NCBI GenBank assembly: GCA_028532985.1
Contig: JANCIK010000006.1
Coordinates: 2,542,001-2,606,000, forward strand
Source of the DNA: Stropharia rugosoannulata
Lineage: Eukaryota > Basidiomycota > Agaricomycetes > Agaricales > Strophariaceae
Length of the DNA: 64,000 nucleotides
Direction of reading: 5' to 3'
Positions 36,395-46,474 of this stretch are shown here, piece by piece. Numbering within the stretch: the stretch's first letter is position 1; every line of letters starts with the position of its first letter. Below the pieces are notes generated by a model. The model saw only the letters and a program-made list of their open reading frames with translations. It was not told the origin of the DNA and did no database searches. The translations under genes and the position numbers were made by a program.

Positions 36395-37440
36395 AGATTG
36401 AAACCTGGATTTATCAAGGATAAAGATTGTACATTTAATTGTGAGGTTTGTATGCCTTTGTACACGCTTTAAAATGCACCTGGGCACCACCAGGCCGCCG
36501 GCCTATAGAGACAACAAGTCTCTTGCAGCCTCTGGGTTAAGAAATAATTTTTATGATTATAAAAGATTAAAAGCCAGATTTATGAATGATAAAGATTGTT
36601 TAATTAATTGTGAGGTCTGGTGGCTTTGATACATGCCTTGCAGTGCACCTGGCCGCCGGATTTTATTCCCAACAAGTCCTCAAGAGCCTCTGGACACAAC
36701 AAATGATTTTTACAATCAGAAATGATTGAAACCCGGATTTATAAAGAATGAATATTGTTTAATTAACTCTGAGGTCCGGCGGCTTTTTTACACACCTTAT
36801 AGTGCACCTGCTCAATACCTTGTTGCCAACCTATAAATACAACAAGTTTCCGGCGGGTTCTGGGCCCAAAAAATGATTTTTACAAGTAGAAAAGATTGAA
36901 ATCTGGATTTATGAAAGATAAATATTGTTTACTTATCTGTGATGGCTTGCCGCTTTTTTACATACATTATAGTGCATTTGGGCACTACTTGGTTGCATAC
37001 TTGTATGGTCAACAGATTTCCGGCGGCCTATGAGTATATAAAGAATTTTACAATTAAAGAAGATTGAAAGCCGGATTTAAGAAGGATAACAATTGTTTAA
37101 TTAATCATGAGGTACAGTGTCTTTTCTAGACGTCTTGTAGTGCACCTGGCCGCTGTATTGTATGGCCAACAGGTTTCCGGCGGCTTTTGGGCACAAGGAA
37201 TTGTTTTCATAGTTAGAAAAGATTAAAACTCGGATTTAAATTAAATAAAGATTGTTTAATTGATTGTGAGGTCCGGCGGATTTTTTACACGTCTTGCAGT
37301 ATACCTGGCTGCTGTCTTGTGTGGCCAACAAATTTCCGGCGGGTTTTGAGCACAAAAATTGATTTTTAAAAGTAGAAAAGATTGAAACCTGGATTTACAA
37401 AGAATAAAGATTGTTTAATTAATTATCAGGTCCCCCAACC
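36395..37440. repeat. Seven tandem units of about 165 bp in the left foldback arm
   Basis: Units start with GATTGAAACCTGGATTT-like blocks at about 36395, 36564, 36724, 36892, 37062, 37226 and 37379. Each unit has AAAGATTGTTTAATTAATTG, a CCGGCGG box, a GTGCACCTGG box and GGCCAACAAGTTTCCGGCGG. The right arm carries the mirror set (38290-39340). Arms made of internal tandem repeats are typical of foldback elements. Confidence 0.85.
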
Positions 37441-37825
37441 TCAAGACATGACTTGTAGTGCAACTGGCTGCTGCCTTAGGTTGCCAGACCTTACCAATAG
37501 CATGTTTTCGGAACCAGGTGAGCATTGACTCAGTGGCCATCAGAAGATGTCTAATCTATGTATATGTCATTCATCATTTCTGTACAGTGTTTAAGGAAGA
37601 ATTTATGATGGTACTGAACTCTTGCAGAGCACTGATAAGAATGGTGCAATTCCAACAGGTGTGCAAGATACATTGATGAATCAGAACCAAAGGCTATGGT
37701 TGTGCAAGAAGTGCTGAACAAGCCAGCATATGTTGTAAGAATGTGGAAATAAATGAGAAGGGGTCAAGTAGTAATGCATTAGTGGGATAGTGTTTGACAA
37801 AGCCATCTTTTTGTGCAGAAGAATG

Positions 37826-38205
37826 TTACTTTGCATTAAATGCATCTGACTTGTGCTTCAGGAACATGACAGTATGTGGGTGAGTGCAGTCTACAATACA
37901 AGTCATCCAGTAGTGGTGTCCCTCAGGCTTAGGCACTGAGAGCAGACCATGCAAGTCAGAATGCACCAATTCAAGTGGTTTAGTGGATTTGCAAGTTAAG
38001 CTCGGAAATGTACCAGATGTCATCTTGTGAGCCAAGCATGCTTTGCAAATTAGATCTGCATGCTCATTCAACATTACAAGTGTGCCAGTGACTAGACATT
38101 TGGAGTGCAGCTTGGTGAGATTCTTGAATAGCAAAATGTCAACATTGCACTTTCTCTGTCACAAAGGCCTGCTGCAGCATAGTCTTGTTAGGAGTGACCC
38201 GAAGC
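37826..38205 (-). pseudogene. Captured copia gag/integrase fragment in the foldback loop
   Basis: On the minus strand the loop encodes CKACLAHKMTSGTFPSLTCK, LELVHSDLHGLLSVPKPEGH and PHTVMFLKHKSDAFNA, the pre-integrase and integrase start of the copia family seen at 56550-56760. It is preceded by a gag piece matching 57575-57640 (reverse complement of CTGTCACAAAGGCCTGCTGC), so the captured DNA already had a gag-to-integrase deletion. Diverged and not functional. Confidence 0.85.
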
Positions 38206-40135
38206 ACTCACCTGGTTCTGAATATTTACTATTGGTAATGTCTGGCAACCTGAGGCAGCAGCCAGTTGCACTACAAGGCATGTCTTGAGGTTGGGGGACC
38301 TGATAATTAATTAAACAATCTTTATTCTTTGTAAATCCAGGTTTCAATCTTTTCTACTTTTAAAAATCAATTTTTGTGCTCAAAACCCGCCGGAAATTTG
38401 TTGGCCACACAAGACAGCAGCCAGGTATACTGCAAGACGTGTAAAAAATCCGCCGGACCTCACAATCAATTAAACAATCTTTATTTAATTTAAATCCGAG
38501 TTTTAATCTTTTCTAACTATGAAAACAATTCCTTGTGCCCAAAAGCCGCCGGAAACCTGTTGGCCATACAATACAGCGGCCAGGTGCACTACAAGACGTC
38601 TAGAAAAGACACTGTACCTCATGATTAATTAAACAATTGTTATCCTTCTTAAATCCGGCTTTCAATCTTCTTTAATTGTAAAATTCTTTATATACTCATA
38701 GGCCGCCGGAAATCTGTTGACCATACAAGTATGCAACCAAGTAGTGCCCAAATGCACTATAATGTATGTAAAAAAGCGGCAAGCCATCACAGATAAGTAA
38801 ACAATATTTATCTTTCATAAATCCAGATTTCAATCTTTTCTACTTGTAAAAATCATTTTTTGGGCCCAGAACCCGCCGGAAACTTGTTGTATTTATAGGT
38901 TGGCAACAAGGTATTGAGCAGGTGCACTATAAGGTGTGTAAAAGGCCGCCGGACCTCAGAGTTAATTAAACAATATTCATTCTTTATAAATCCGGGTTTC
39001 AATCATTTCTGATTGTAAAAATCATTTGTTGTGTCCAGAGGCTCTTGAGGACTTGTTGGGAATAAAATCCGGCGGCCAGGTGCACTGCAAGGCATGTATC
39101 AAAGCCACCAGACCTCACAATTAATTAAACAATCTTTATCATTCATAAATCTGGCTTTTAATCTTTTATAATCATAAAAATTATTTCTTAACCCAGAGGC
39201 TGCAAGAGACTTGTTGTCTCTATAGGCCGGCGGCCTGGTGGTGCCCAGGTGCATTTTAAAGCGTGTACAAAGGCATACAAACCTCACAATTAAATGTACA
39301 ATCTTTATCCTTGATAAATCCAGGTTTCAATCTTTTCTACTTGTAAAAATCATTTCTTATGCCCAGAGGTCACCGAAAATTTGGTACTTCTATAGGCCTG
39401 CACCCTGGTGCATCAAATAAATGTACCATAGGAATTTTAGCTGCCGGACTTCGCGATCAAATTTTTTAAAATGCAAACCATACAATATCTACTTTTTTAC
39501 GAAACAAAAAGTGTAATCAAGTATTTGAATTCTACTGACCCATAAAAATAATTTTAAATGCACAAATCGGCGGCAACAAAGTAGTAGATTTATATAGTAC
39601 CGTCTATCCGGCGGAAATATTCAAAAACTGGCGGAAATAATAAAAGCCATCAACTACAATCCATTATCTCGCTCTGCACACTAATTCCGCCGGATTTGCT
39701 TCAGAAAAATATATATAATGCCGCCGTAAGTCGTTTTTCCGCCGGATTTACATCACCTATATATGCGGATGCCATTTGTTGAAAATGGCCCTGTGAAACA
39801 CAGTACTAAGATAGGTTGCCATTAGCCCTGTAGATCACAGTATTATACTAGGTTGCCATTTGTTGAAAATGGGCCCGTGATCTACAGTATACTAATAGTT
39901 TACTGAGGCCCCGTATACTACAGTACCCAGCCACTGTCCTATGTGAGATTGTAGCTTACAAGAAAAGTTGTGAAGAGGAGAAAACACTGCTGAATATGGT
40001 TGCTACAGTGATGAAAAACTACCAGGCTCCCATGTAGCATAATTATGAGCACTATGCTGTCGTAAAAAAAATCTTGTTGCAAATAAAATGCTTTCTTATC
40101 TGTTCTTCATTGGTCCTTCATGCTCTTGCATTCTA

Positions 40136-41460
40136 CTCGTGATCAACAAAAGTGATCACGATTATGTAAGTTGCGTGTCAATGTCATATCAGCATGTTGA
40201 AAGTTCGCCTCTCGTAGCAACCGCTATAGTTCACATATATTCTTCATATGACCAACCTATCTACTACACAGCATGAACATTCATCTACTACAAAAGATAT
40301 GTTTATTGGAGCAGTCCTTGGAGGGCAGAAAGTGGCTCATGCTGCCAGACAGTTTGGACTTCTGGATCCAACAGCACAAAGTATCTGGAAAAAGTATCTG
40401 GCCAAAGGATCAACCGAGAATCTGCCCCGTTCTGGGTGTCCTGCCAAGCTGTCAGATGCTGACAAACGTCTGGTAGTGTGCACAGCTCGGAAAGAGCGCC
40501 GAGCAGCCTTTTCCGAAATCAGCAACAACCTTTCCCTAAATGTCAGCAATGCAACAATTCGGCGAGTTCTCAGTTGCTCAGGATACCACTGCCGAGTTGC
40601 TCGGAAAGTTCCCTTCCTTACTAAGCTGCACAAGCATGCTAGAATGGCCTGGGCTCGTCGCTATAAGGCATACACACGGTTTGACTGGTCAAAAGTCATT
40701 TGGTCAGATGAAGCCTATATTTATATCAGTGACAACCGTGGCCGTGTTTTCATCACATGTCGTGCAGATGAAGAGTACCTCGAAGAATGCTTGGTTCCGA
40801 CCTTCAAGCAATCTCCTATACGTGTTATGGTATGGGCATGCATTATGGAAGGAAGAAAAGGGCCACTTATTGTGTTGGAATATCCTGGAGGAAAAGGAGG
40901 AGGAATGAACACTCAACACTACTGTGAACAGGTCCTGGAACGCTATTTCAAGACTTTTTACCATCAAATGACCCAGTCGCATGGATCTGTGCAATTTCAG
41001 CAGGATAATGTGTCATGCCATACAAGTAAAAAGACAAAGAAGTGGCTTTCCGATCACAACATTTCTCAATTATATCATCCTCCCAATTCTCCTGATCTTT
41101 CACCTATTGAACCAGTTTGGCACGAGCTCAAGAAGATTATTAGGTCAAGACCACACCCTCCCAGCTCTATTGAAGGCCTCAAGTCAGCCGTCCATGCTGC
41201 ATGGGAGGAGCTACCTATTTCTGACATTAACAAGTATATTTCCAGTATGCCTCAAAGAGTTGAGGCTGTTCTCAAGGCTAAAGGTGGTCATACTCCTTTC
41301 TAACTTTGTAAAGCAATAAATACTATTATTTGCTACATGTATATACAATTTTGACCAATTTCACTGTGTAGTTTCTGTGTTATCTGAATTACAAGTTTCT
41401 TTGTTTTTGGTGCGACACATGCGTGATTACATAATCGTGATCACTTTTGTCGATCACGAG
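40136..41460 (+). mobile_element. Tc1/mariner element, intact
   Basis: Inverted repeats CTCGTGATCAACAAAAGTGA at 40136 and the mirror ending GATCACGAG at 41460, differing at one of the first 20 bases. Flanked by TA at 40134-40135 and 41461-41462. The left Plavaka copy holds the empty site CATTCTAGTCTGG. The inverted repeats themselves contain a GTGATC...GATCAC palindrome. Confidence 0.95.
40248..41303 (+). CDS. Tc1-type transposase, DD34E
   Basis: 351 residues, uninterrupted, close to the family norm of 340-350. N-terminal helix-turn-helix region (IGAVLGGQKVAHAARQFGL and a second domain ISNNLSLNVSNATIRRVLS) binds the inverted repeats. Catalytic residues: Asp in VIWSDEAYI, Asp in VQFQQDNVSCHTSKK, Glu in NSPDLSPIEPVWHELK, with 34 residues between the last two. 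It excises and reinserts the element at TA. Start ATG 40248; the gene fills the element with no other frame. Confidence 0.96.
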   Translation: MTNLSTTQHEHSSTTKDMFIGAVLGGQKVAHAARQFGLLDPTAQSIWKKYLAKGSTENLPRSGCPAKLSDADKRLVVCTARKERRAAFSEISNNLSLNVSNATIRRVLSCSGYHCRVARKVPFLTKLHKHARMAWARRYKAYTRFDWSKVIWSDEAYIYISDNRGRVFITCRADEEYLEECLVPTFKQSPIRVMVWACIMEGRKGPLIVLEYPGGKGGGMNTQHYCEQVLERYFKTFYHQMTQSHGSVQFQQDNVSCHTSKKTKKWLSDHNISQLYHPPNSPDLSPIEPVWHELKKIIRSRPHPPSSIEGLKSAVHAAWEELPISDINKYISSMPQRVEAVLKAKGGHTPF

Positions 41461-41800
41461 TAGTCTGGATGTTTTGCCCTGAGTGAAGAATGGTCACGGT
41501 GTGACACCCACCTGCCTATTTGGATCATACCTGATTTGGCTAAGATTACATGGACACCGACACACACATTGGTTAAGTAGACAGATTCAAGGGGAATTAT
41601 ATGGTATTGAAGTAATATACAGTAATATCATACTGGTAAAGTCATTTGAGGAAATAAACTTACCTTTTCCTCTGGTGTACATATGAAATACCTCCATTAC
41701 CAGCAATAACCAGAAAATACCTGGCATTACAGTGGGTAGGGTGTATCCTGGCTAATTAGAGGAAACATTCACATATTACCAAATCACATTTTTCCTGATG
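41461..41800. other. Terminal non-coding DNA of right Plavaka copy (outer end)
   Basis: Mirror of 5450-5790. No gene; ends with the inverted repeat at 41800. The first 20 bases of the terminus supply the accidental tail of the interrupted KDZ transposase frame (stop 41784). Confidence 0.65.
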
Positions 41801-44193
41801 AAATGTCCATTGCTTCTGGCTCCTCATCTTGCCGGTGTTCAGCAGCCTCGATCTGTTCCAACCATTCTGGGAGCTTATCTGCCGGCATACTTGCAGTAAT
41901 ATCGTTATAGTACACAATAGCATCAATTTCTTGATTCACCGCTCGAATTTTTTTTTTGATGATTGTGGATGGCATATTGACCGTCTTCTTCCAATTAGAA
42001 TCACCCATGTGATCATCTAGCACTTCAGCTCTATGGCCAGCAGTCGCAGTATGCACACTGCGAGATGTCTTGTTCAGCAGGCTCCACAGGGTTTCCAGGA
42101 TTTCTCCATCTACCATGCCAACACCAGGGATATAGGTAGATGCCCATCTATATAGACATTCCGTCTTATGGCCATGTACATACCAGAGACTGACTGCATG
42201 TATGCATCGAAGTCTTTGTGGCCAAGTAAGACCCTTCATTAGTCAAAATTGCCTAGTCATATTCTTGTAGAACTAACACATAATGTCATAAATGAACATG
42301 ACAGTCTCGATGCCGCCGGTGTTGGTATGCTTGAGTGCTTCAGAAATACTGTAGTCCATGCACATTTGATGTTCACCCAATTCAAAGTCAACAAGACTGC
42401 CTGGACAGAAGCAGCCATGTCTTGCACATGCTTGTACCCCAATCTCTCTGACCTGGCAGCCAGAAACAATCTTTTCACTGTCAAGCTGGGCACGGTGAGA
42501 ATGGCAAGTCAGCAGCTCCTTGAATTTCCTGGAATATTTTTTGGCATCCTTCATATGCTCCTGGTAAGGACCAGTGGCTGTCATGAATGCCTGGCCGGCT
42601 GTCAGATCAATATCATCATGGGCATTCTTTTGATTTAAATGGTCAGCCTTGAAATTGCCATCAGCACAGTACTTGCGAATGAACAGGAACTTCTTGTCAT
42701 TCTCTTTCCAGTCATCAGGGAGATTGATTTCTGGTTGAGGACAAGCAGGGCAAAATAGAGCCAGTATATTGCCGTACATTGATGGTGTTGTTTTAATCCC
42801 TTCATCAGTGTCACCGGCGGTGTCTTCACTTGCCCCATCTTCACTGTCTGATTCAGACTGTTCTGCAACTGGTGGAGGCATAATATCCTCATTTGGTATT
42901 TCATTATCAGCCAGGATCCGCACTTCGGGGATAGCTGGTGGGTCAGGGTTTGGGCGCCACAGTCCATGAGCTCTGCCATGCATGGTCCACATCTTCATGT
43001 TGCAGAATTGTCTACTCAGCTGGTGGAGCTCACGATATCAATCCAATACTGCCTGTGGGAAGGCTGGGCAGGTCAACCGGCGGAGTTTCGTGTAGTACTG
43101 ATATGCAGATGTCTTGCATTCCAGGTTTGACAGCCTGAAGTCTCGAAGAACAGCAAATGTGAAGACAGTCTTGACCACATCGAAGGAGGTTGGGAATAGT
43201 GCCAGCTGCATGTATTGGTTATCCTCCGGCAGTTGATTGTTGCAGTGACATTTGACAGCCAGCAGGTGATGGATTCCATTTATCTCAACAATTGTAACAA
43301 ATGGATTACTATGGGTATCATGTTGGGCTGGCCTCGGTAAGACTCGAGGGTAAGTAACATCAATATCAAAGACAATTGTGTCTTCATCAATATATTCATC
43401 GGCACCTTCCTCAGCTTCAGGTTGCAGACCAGCATTGTAAGCCCAGTAGATATTGCCTTCATGTTCATCTCCATACTGTGCCTCTTGCATTTCTTGTATA
43501 TCATTGTAGTCGACCATTGTATTAGGACATCTATTTCCTTGATGTCCAAGATGAAGCTTTACACTGACTTGCCATAGCGCTGCCGGTGTGAAAGCACTAC
43601 CATCCCAACGAAGAATACGATGAAATGGCATGAAATCATGAGTCTGCTGGCAACATGTCGTGCATAAGAGTCATCCTCCAAAACATTCCTTACACTTCCA
43701 TTTGGCAGCAGGTGCATTGCAGGCATTGCATGTATCGATCCCTCTGGCAGGTGCATGGGATGCCATAACAATCTTCACGTGGGTATCCCTTCTGACCAGC
43801 CATTCTCTAAGAAAATCGTTTTGTGACTGCATGATTTAATATATGCAGTGTGCATTTCATGTGGGTGATATAACATACCTTGCCTCTATATACTGGTAGA
43901 TCCAAGTTTTGTAGGTTTTCGATAACCTGATCCTCAGTTATATCTCCAGCATAGTCTAGACAGTCAGGTACTTCCTGTGGTTCAAAGCCTGGTGGAACAT
44001 CTGGAATAGCAGGAATAGCAGGAATAGTCGGTGCTACATTCTCTGCAATGGGTTCCCCACCATGTTTGCGCTTCTTTGTAATGACCTTTCCTCTATGGTC
44101 CTGCTCTTCTATCTGGATGCCACCAGCTTGATTTGGAACATTGTGCTGGGTTATACGGACACGGCACATTGGAGTAGACAGTTGCATGTGCAT
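41801..44193 (-). pseudogene. KDZ transposase, N-terminal and catalytic part
   Basis: ATG 44193 opens a disordered head; a 72-nt intron (GTATGTTA to TTTCTTAG) leads to EWLVRRDTHVKIVMASHAPA and the CxC2 cysteine cluster CNACNAPAAKWKCKECFGG, LLCTTCCQQTHDFMPFHRIL, then LWQVSVKLHLGHQG and the region FRLSNLECKTSAYQYYTKLR. The KDZ domain follows: FCPACPQPEINLPDDW, CADGNFKADHL (Asp), FMTATGPYQEHMKDAKKYSR, CARHGCFCPGSLVDF, MDYSISEAL, FIYDIMC (Asp), LWYVHGHKTECLYRWAS and GVGMVDGEILETLW (Glu). In-frame stops: TGA 43671-43673, TGA 43038-43040, TAG 42273-42275, TGA 42243-42245. No frameshift was found. Continues at 18057 beyond the Plavaka insertion. Confidence 0.95.
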
Positions 44194-44326
44194 TCAGTGT
44201 TCGACCTTATATTAAGAAACCAATGGCACATGTGTTCTGCCTCATGTCGTTATCAATAAATGTATCTATTTTAATCTACTTATAAGCAGGAATGCATTGG
44301 TCTATTTTTTCATCCCTTTCCCCATA

Positions 44327-46474
44327 ATGCCTACACCAGAAGAAACCCCAGCCTCTACACAGATATGGACAGCAAAGGAGTTGGAGATTTTGAGGGATCA
44401 TGTCGAGGGATATTGTGTGCAGGTCAAAGAGCGGAAGGGCACTTTCCTCGCTGAAAAGGTCATCAAAATGATCAAAGCATTGTGGGGATCACGATACAAA
44501 AAAAGTAATCCCAATTTTGATGAAAAGATGCAAGAGGAATGGAAGAAGAAAAAAAGGGTATGCCCCAAGCAATGTATGCAATGTAACACCTAATGCTGTA
44601 ACAGTCAATATGCAATTGGTTCAAGAATAATGCTAAGATGTTGAGGCACATGAAAATTAAAGGTTTTAACATGGATGTTACCTTTGACTCTGTTGTCATT
44701 GCATGTAAAGGCAAGGAGATTGAAGAGGAAGCAAAGTGCCGTGCACAGAAGGCACTGGGTGGGGGTGATCAGGAATCTGATGGTGACGACAACAGGGTCG
44801 CAGATGATGAGGCCGGCAGTGGGGCCGGCAGTTATAGTAGCCGTTCCTGGATCAAATATTATGCAGGGGCAAAGAAGTATATTAAGGAGATGCTGACAGA
44901 TGAGGAACAAGATGCAATCAAAATGGAGGTGATGGAATGGAAAGCAAAGGGTGTGCCACCAGAGGTTCAAGCCAAGTCAGTTTTTGATTACACTGCCGGT
45001 CCATTACTAAGAGACTGTATAGACAAGCTATGAAGCACTGTTCAGACATTTGTCGTGAAGTGGATAGGAAAATATTTGAGAGCATGGGTGTGAGATCACT
45101 CTGGATCACAACTTTTGATAAACCAGACGGACATGCTACATTCACAATGTGAGCATCTCTGCAGTTGACATGAATGTTCCTGACTGCCGGTCAGCTACGA
45201 TACCCAGGTAGTGCAGCCTAATGCGCCAATGAATTTTCCCAGCTTTCAAGAATTTGATCCGAATAGCTACACAGCAATTAGGACCAGTTACATAAAATAC
45301 ATTGAGCACATCACTGCTCTCAAGCGTGGCAAGGCTGCCGGTGCTGAATCTGTAGAACACCAGGCCAGCTCTCATCCATCAGGGATGCCCTGGATGCCCG
45401 TCTATAATCCAAAGGGACACAAAGAAAGTCTCAGGGTCATGCAGGGGATGATCTGCAAGTACTACAGATTGCACTTTGGTATGTGTATATGTTTTCAACG
45501 TAATTTGACAATTAACATATGTACCTGATTGTGTAGCACTAGCAACGAAATCATCCAGGGGCCCACCATACACATCAATCAAAAACAAGCACAATTGGCA
45601 GGACTTTGTCGACCCTCTCTACATGCCTCATGGCATCTTGTTTCGGGACCCTTCATCATATAACAGGTCAACATCATTTGATATTGTCAATCTCATCCGC
45701 CGGCGCCAAGCAGCAAATGAAATTCCCTTCAAATTTCATGCCATTCCTAATGGCGCCATTGAACCGGTGCCTCAGATGTACCCTGAAGAGTTATTCACAT
45801 CATTTGCTATACCAGACCCCGACCTCGGGATGAATAGAGAGGATGATATCAGTTTGGCTGACCTTCAACAAATGGCAGAAGTCTACACTGATGACTCTAT
45901 CACCACAAAGTTGCAGGATACTGATACACTGCCGGTCAAAATTCTCGATCGGCAGCCATCAAATGATGACACTATGTTAGCAAGTCCAGCACCCCTGACA
46001 AGACTCAAGCACAAGGAGTCATCCATATCTGAAGAGAATGTGGACCGCCAGCCTAGACAAAGAACTAATAGGATTAGATCCAGGTCAAGATTCATTGCAA
46101 AAAAGTTTATTCTCAAGAATCATAAGGGTGAGAAGAAAGAATCAGTTTCAGAACATGATTCAGATGTGGAGGACCAGTCAGACGAGGTGGAAGAATGGAC
46201 ACACCAGCAGTTAACATCTGCATCAGGATCAGATGACAACTGCCGGTCTGACAGCAAAGATGAAGGACCCAGCAGAAGGAATACATTCCGTGCCCAGCAC
46301 AGCAGACCCCCTGGACTGCGAGATGTATTGAATACAAGGGATAGAAATCAGTCAAGGGTAAGAATTGTCGAACCTGATGCAAAGGAAGGAGGAACAAAGC
46401 AGACAAAACACAAGACTGTTTCAAGAGGACGCTCACACATCAGGAAAAAGACTTTTTTGAAAAAAGTCTTTTAA
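44327..46474 (+). CDS. KDZ-element companion gene 3, intact, several introns
   Basis: Divergent from the transposase, 134 bp between starts. Exons chain through canonical introns: PTPEETPASTQIWTAKELEI, an intron GTATGCC to TAACAG, then ICNWFKNNAKMLRHMKIKGF (a WFKNN block recalling the recognition helix of homeodomain-like proteins, tentative), a 47-nt intron with TACTAAG branch site, KHCSDICREVDRKIFESMGV, PNAPMNFPSFQEFDPNSYTA, RVMQGMICKYYRLHFG, then HNWQDFVDPLYMPHGILFRD and a basic, Ser-rich tail ending KKTFLKKVF. Roughly 600 residues with no in-frame stop. I associate this layout with a large set of uncharacterised agaricomycete proteins but cannot name a domain. The tail may derive from the adjoining repeat element. 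Confidence 0.68.

Larger units (their letters stand above)
35783..39945. mobile_element. Foldback element with KDZ-like ends
   Basis: 4163 bp with ends CACATAGGACAGTGGCTGGG and its reverse complement, flanked by AGATTGT at 35776-35782 and 39946-39952 (7-bp target duplication; one copy in the left Plavaka). Arms of about 1.74 kb (35783 to about 37525, about 38205 to 39945) are near-perfect inverted repeats around a loop of about 0.68 kb. The right end of the KDZ element at 50854-50865 shares CTGTCCTATGTG and the adjacent CAGTACCCAG, and both have subterminal CCGTGATCYAC words. No transposase is encoded, so it is non-autonomous; mobilisation by KDZ transposase is an inference. Confidence 0.88.
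35111..40037 (+). pseudogene. Plavaka companion gene d (right copy), split by foldback element
   Basis: Intact from ATG 35111 to TLERQIV at 35782, where the foldback element enters and adds an immediate stop. The last codons (AYKKSCEEEK to NYQAPM, stop 40035-40037) lie beyond the element. Removing the element and one AGATTGT copy gives the same reading frame as in the left copy. Confidence 0.65.
18058..41800. mobile_element. Plavaka DNA transposon, right copy, inverted, with four insertions
   Basis: Starts CATCAGGGATTTTGTG at 18058 and ends CACATTTTTCCTGATG at 41800, flanked by AA at 18056-18057 and AA at 41801-41802. It is the reverse complement of 5450-15731. Excluding the LINE, the LTR-like insert, the foldback element, the mariner element and their target duplications it is about 10.26 kb. 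It interrupts the KDZ transposase gene. The two copies differ by few substitutions and a series of 1-2 nt indels, so they separated recently. Confidence 0.92.

Noticed and set aside
36395..39340. CRISPR-like array in the foldback arms
   Set aside because: Units are about 165 bp, diverged throughout and mirrored, with no short constant repeat and unique spacers.
36308..39420. Mirror-image small open frames in the foldback arms
   Set aside because: They come from repeat units and lack any coding signal.
5450..41800. Inverted duplication as an assembly fold-back artefact
   Set aside because: The arms differ by substitutions and indels, have different 2-bp flanks, and only one arm has later insertions with proper target duplications; two real insertions fit better.
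41784..44193. TGA read as an amino acid in the KDZ transposase
   Set aside because: The LINE frames, the mariner transposase and companion gene 3 are long frames ended normally with no in-frame TGA, so codon reassignment is unlikely; C-to-T decay explains the stops.
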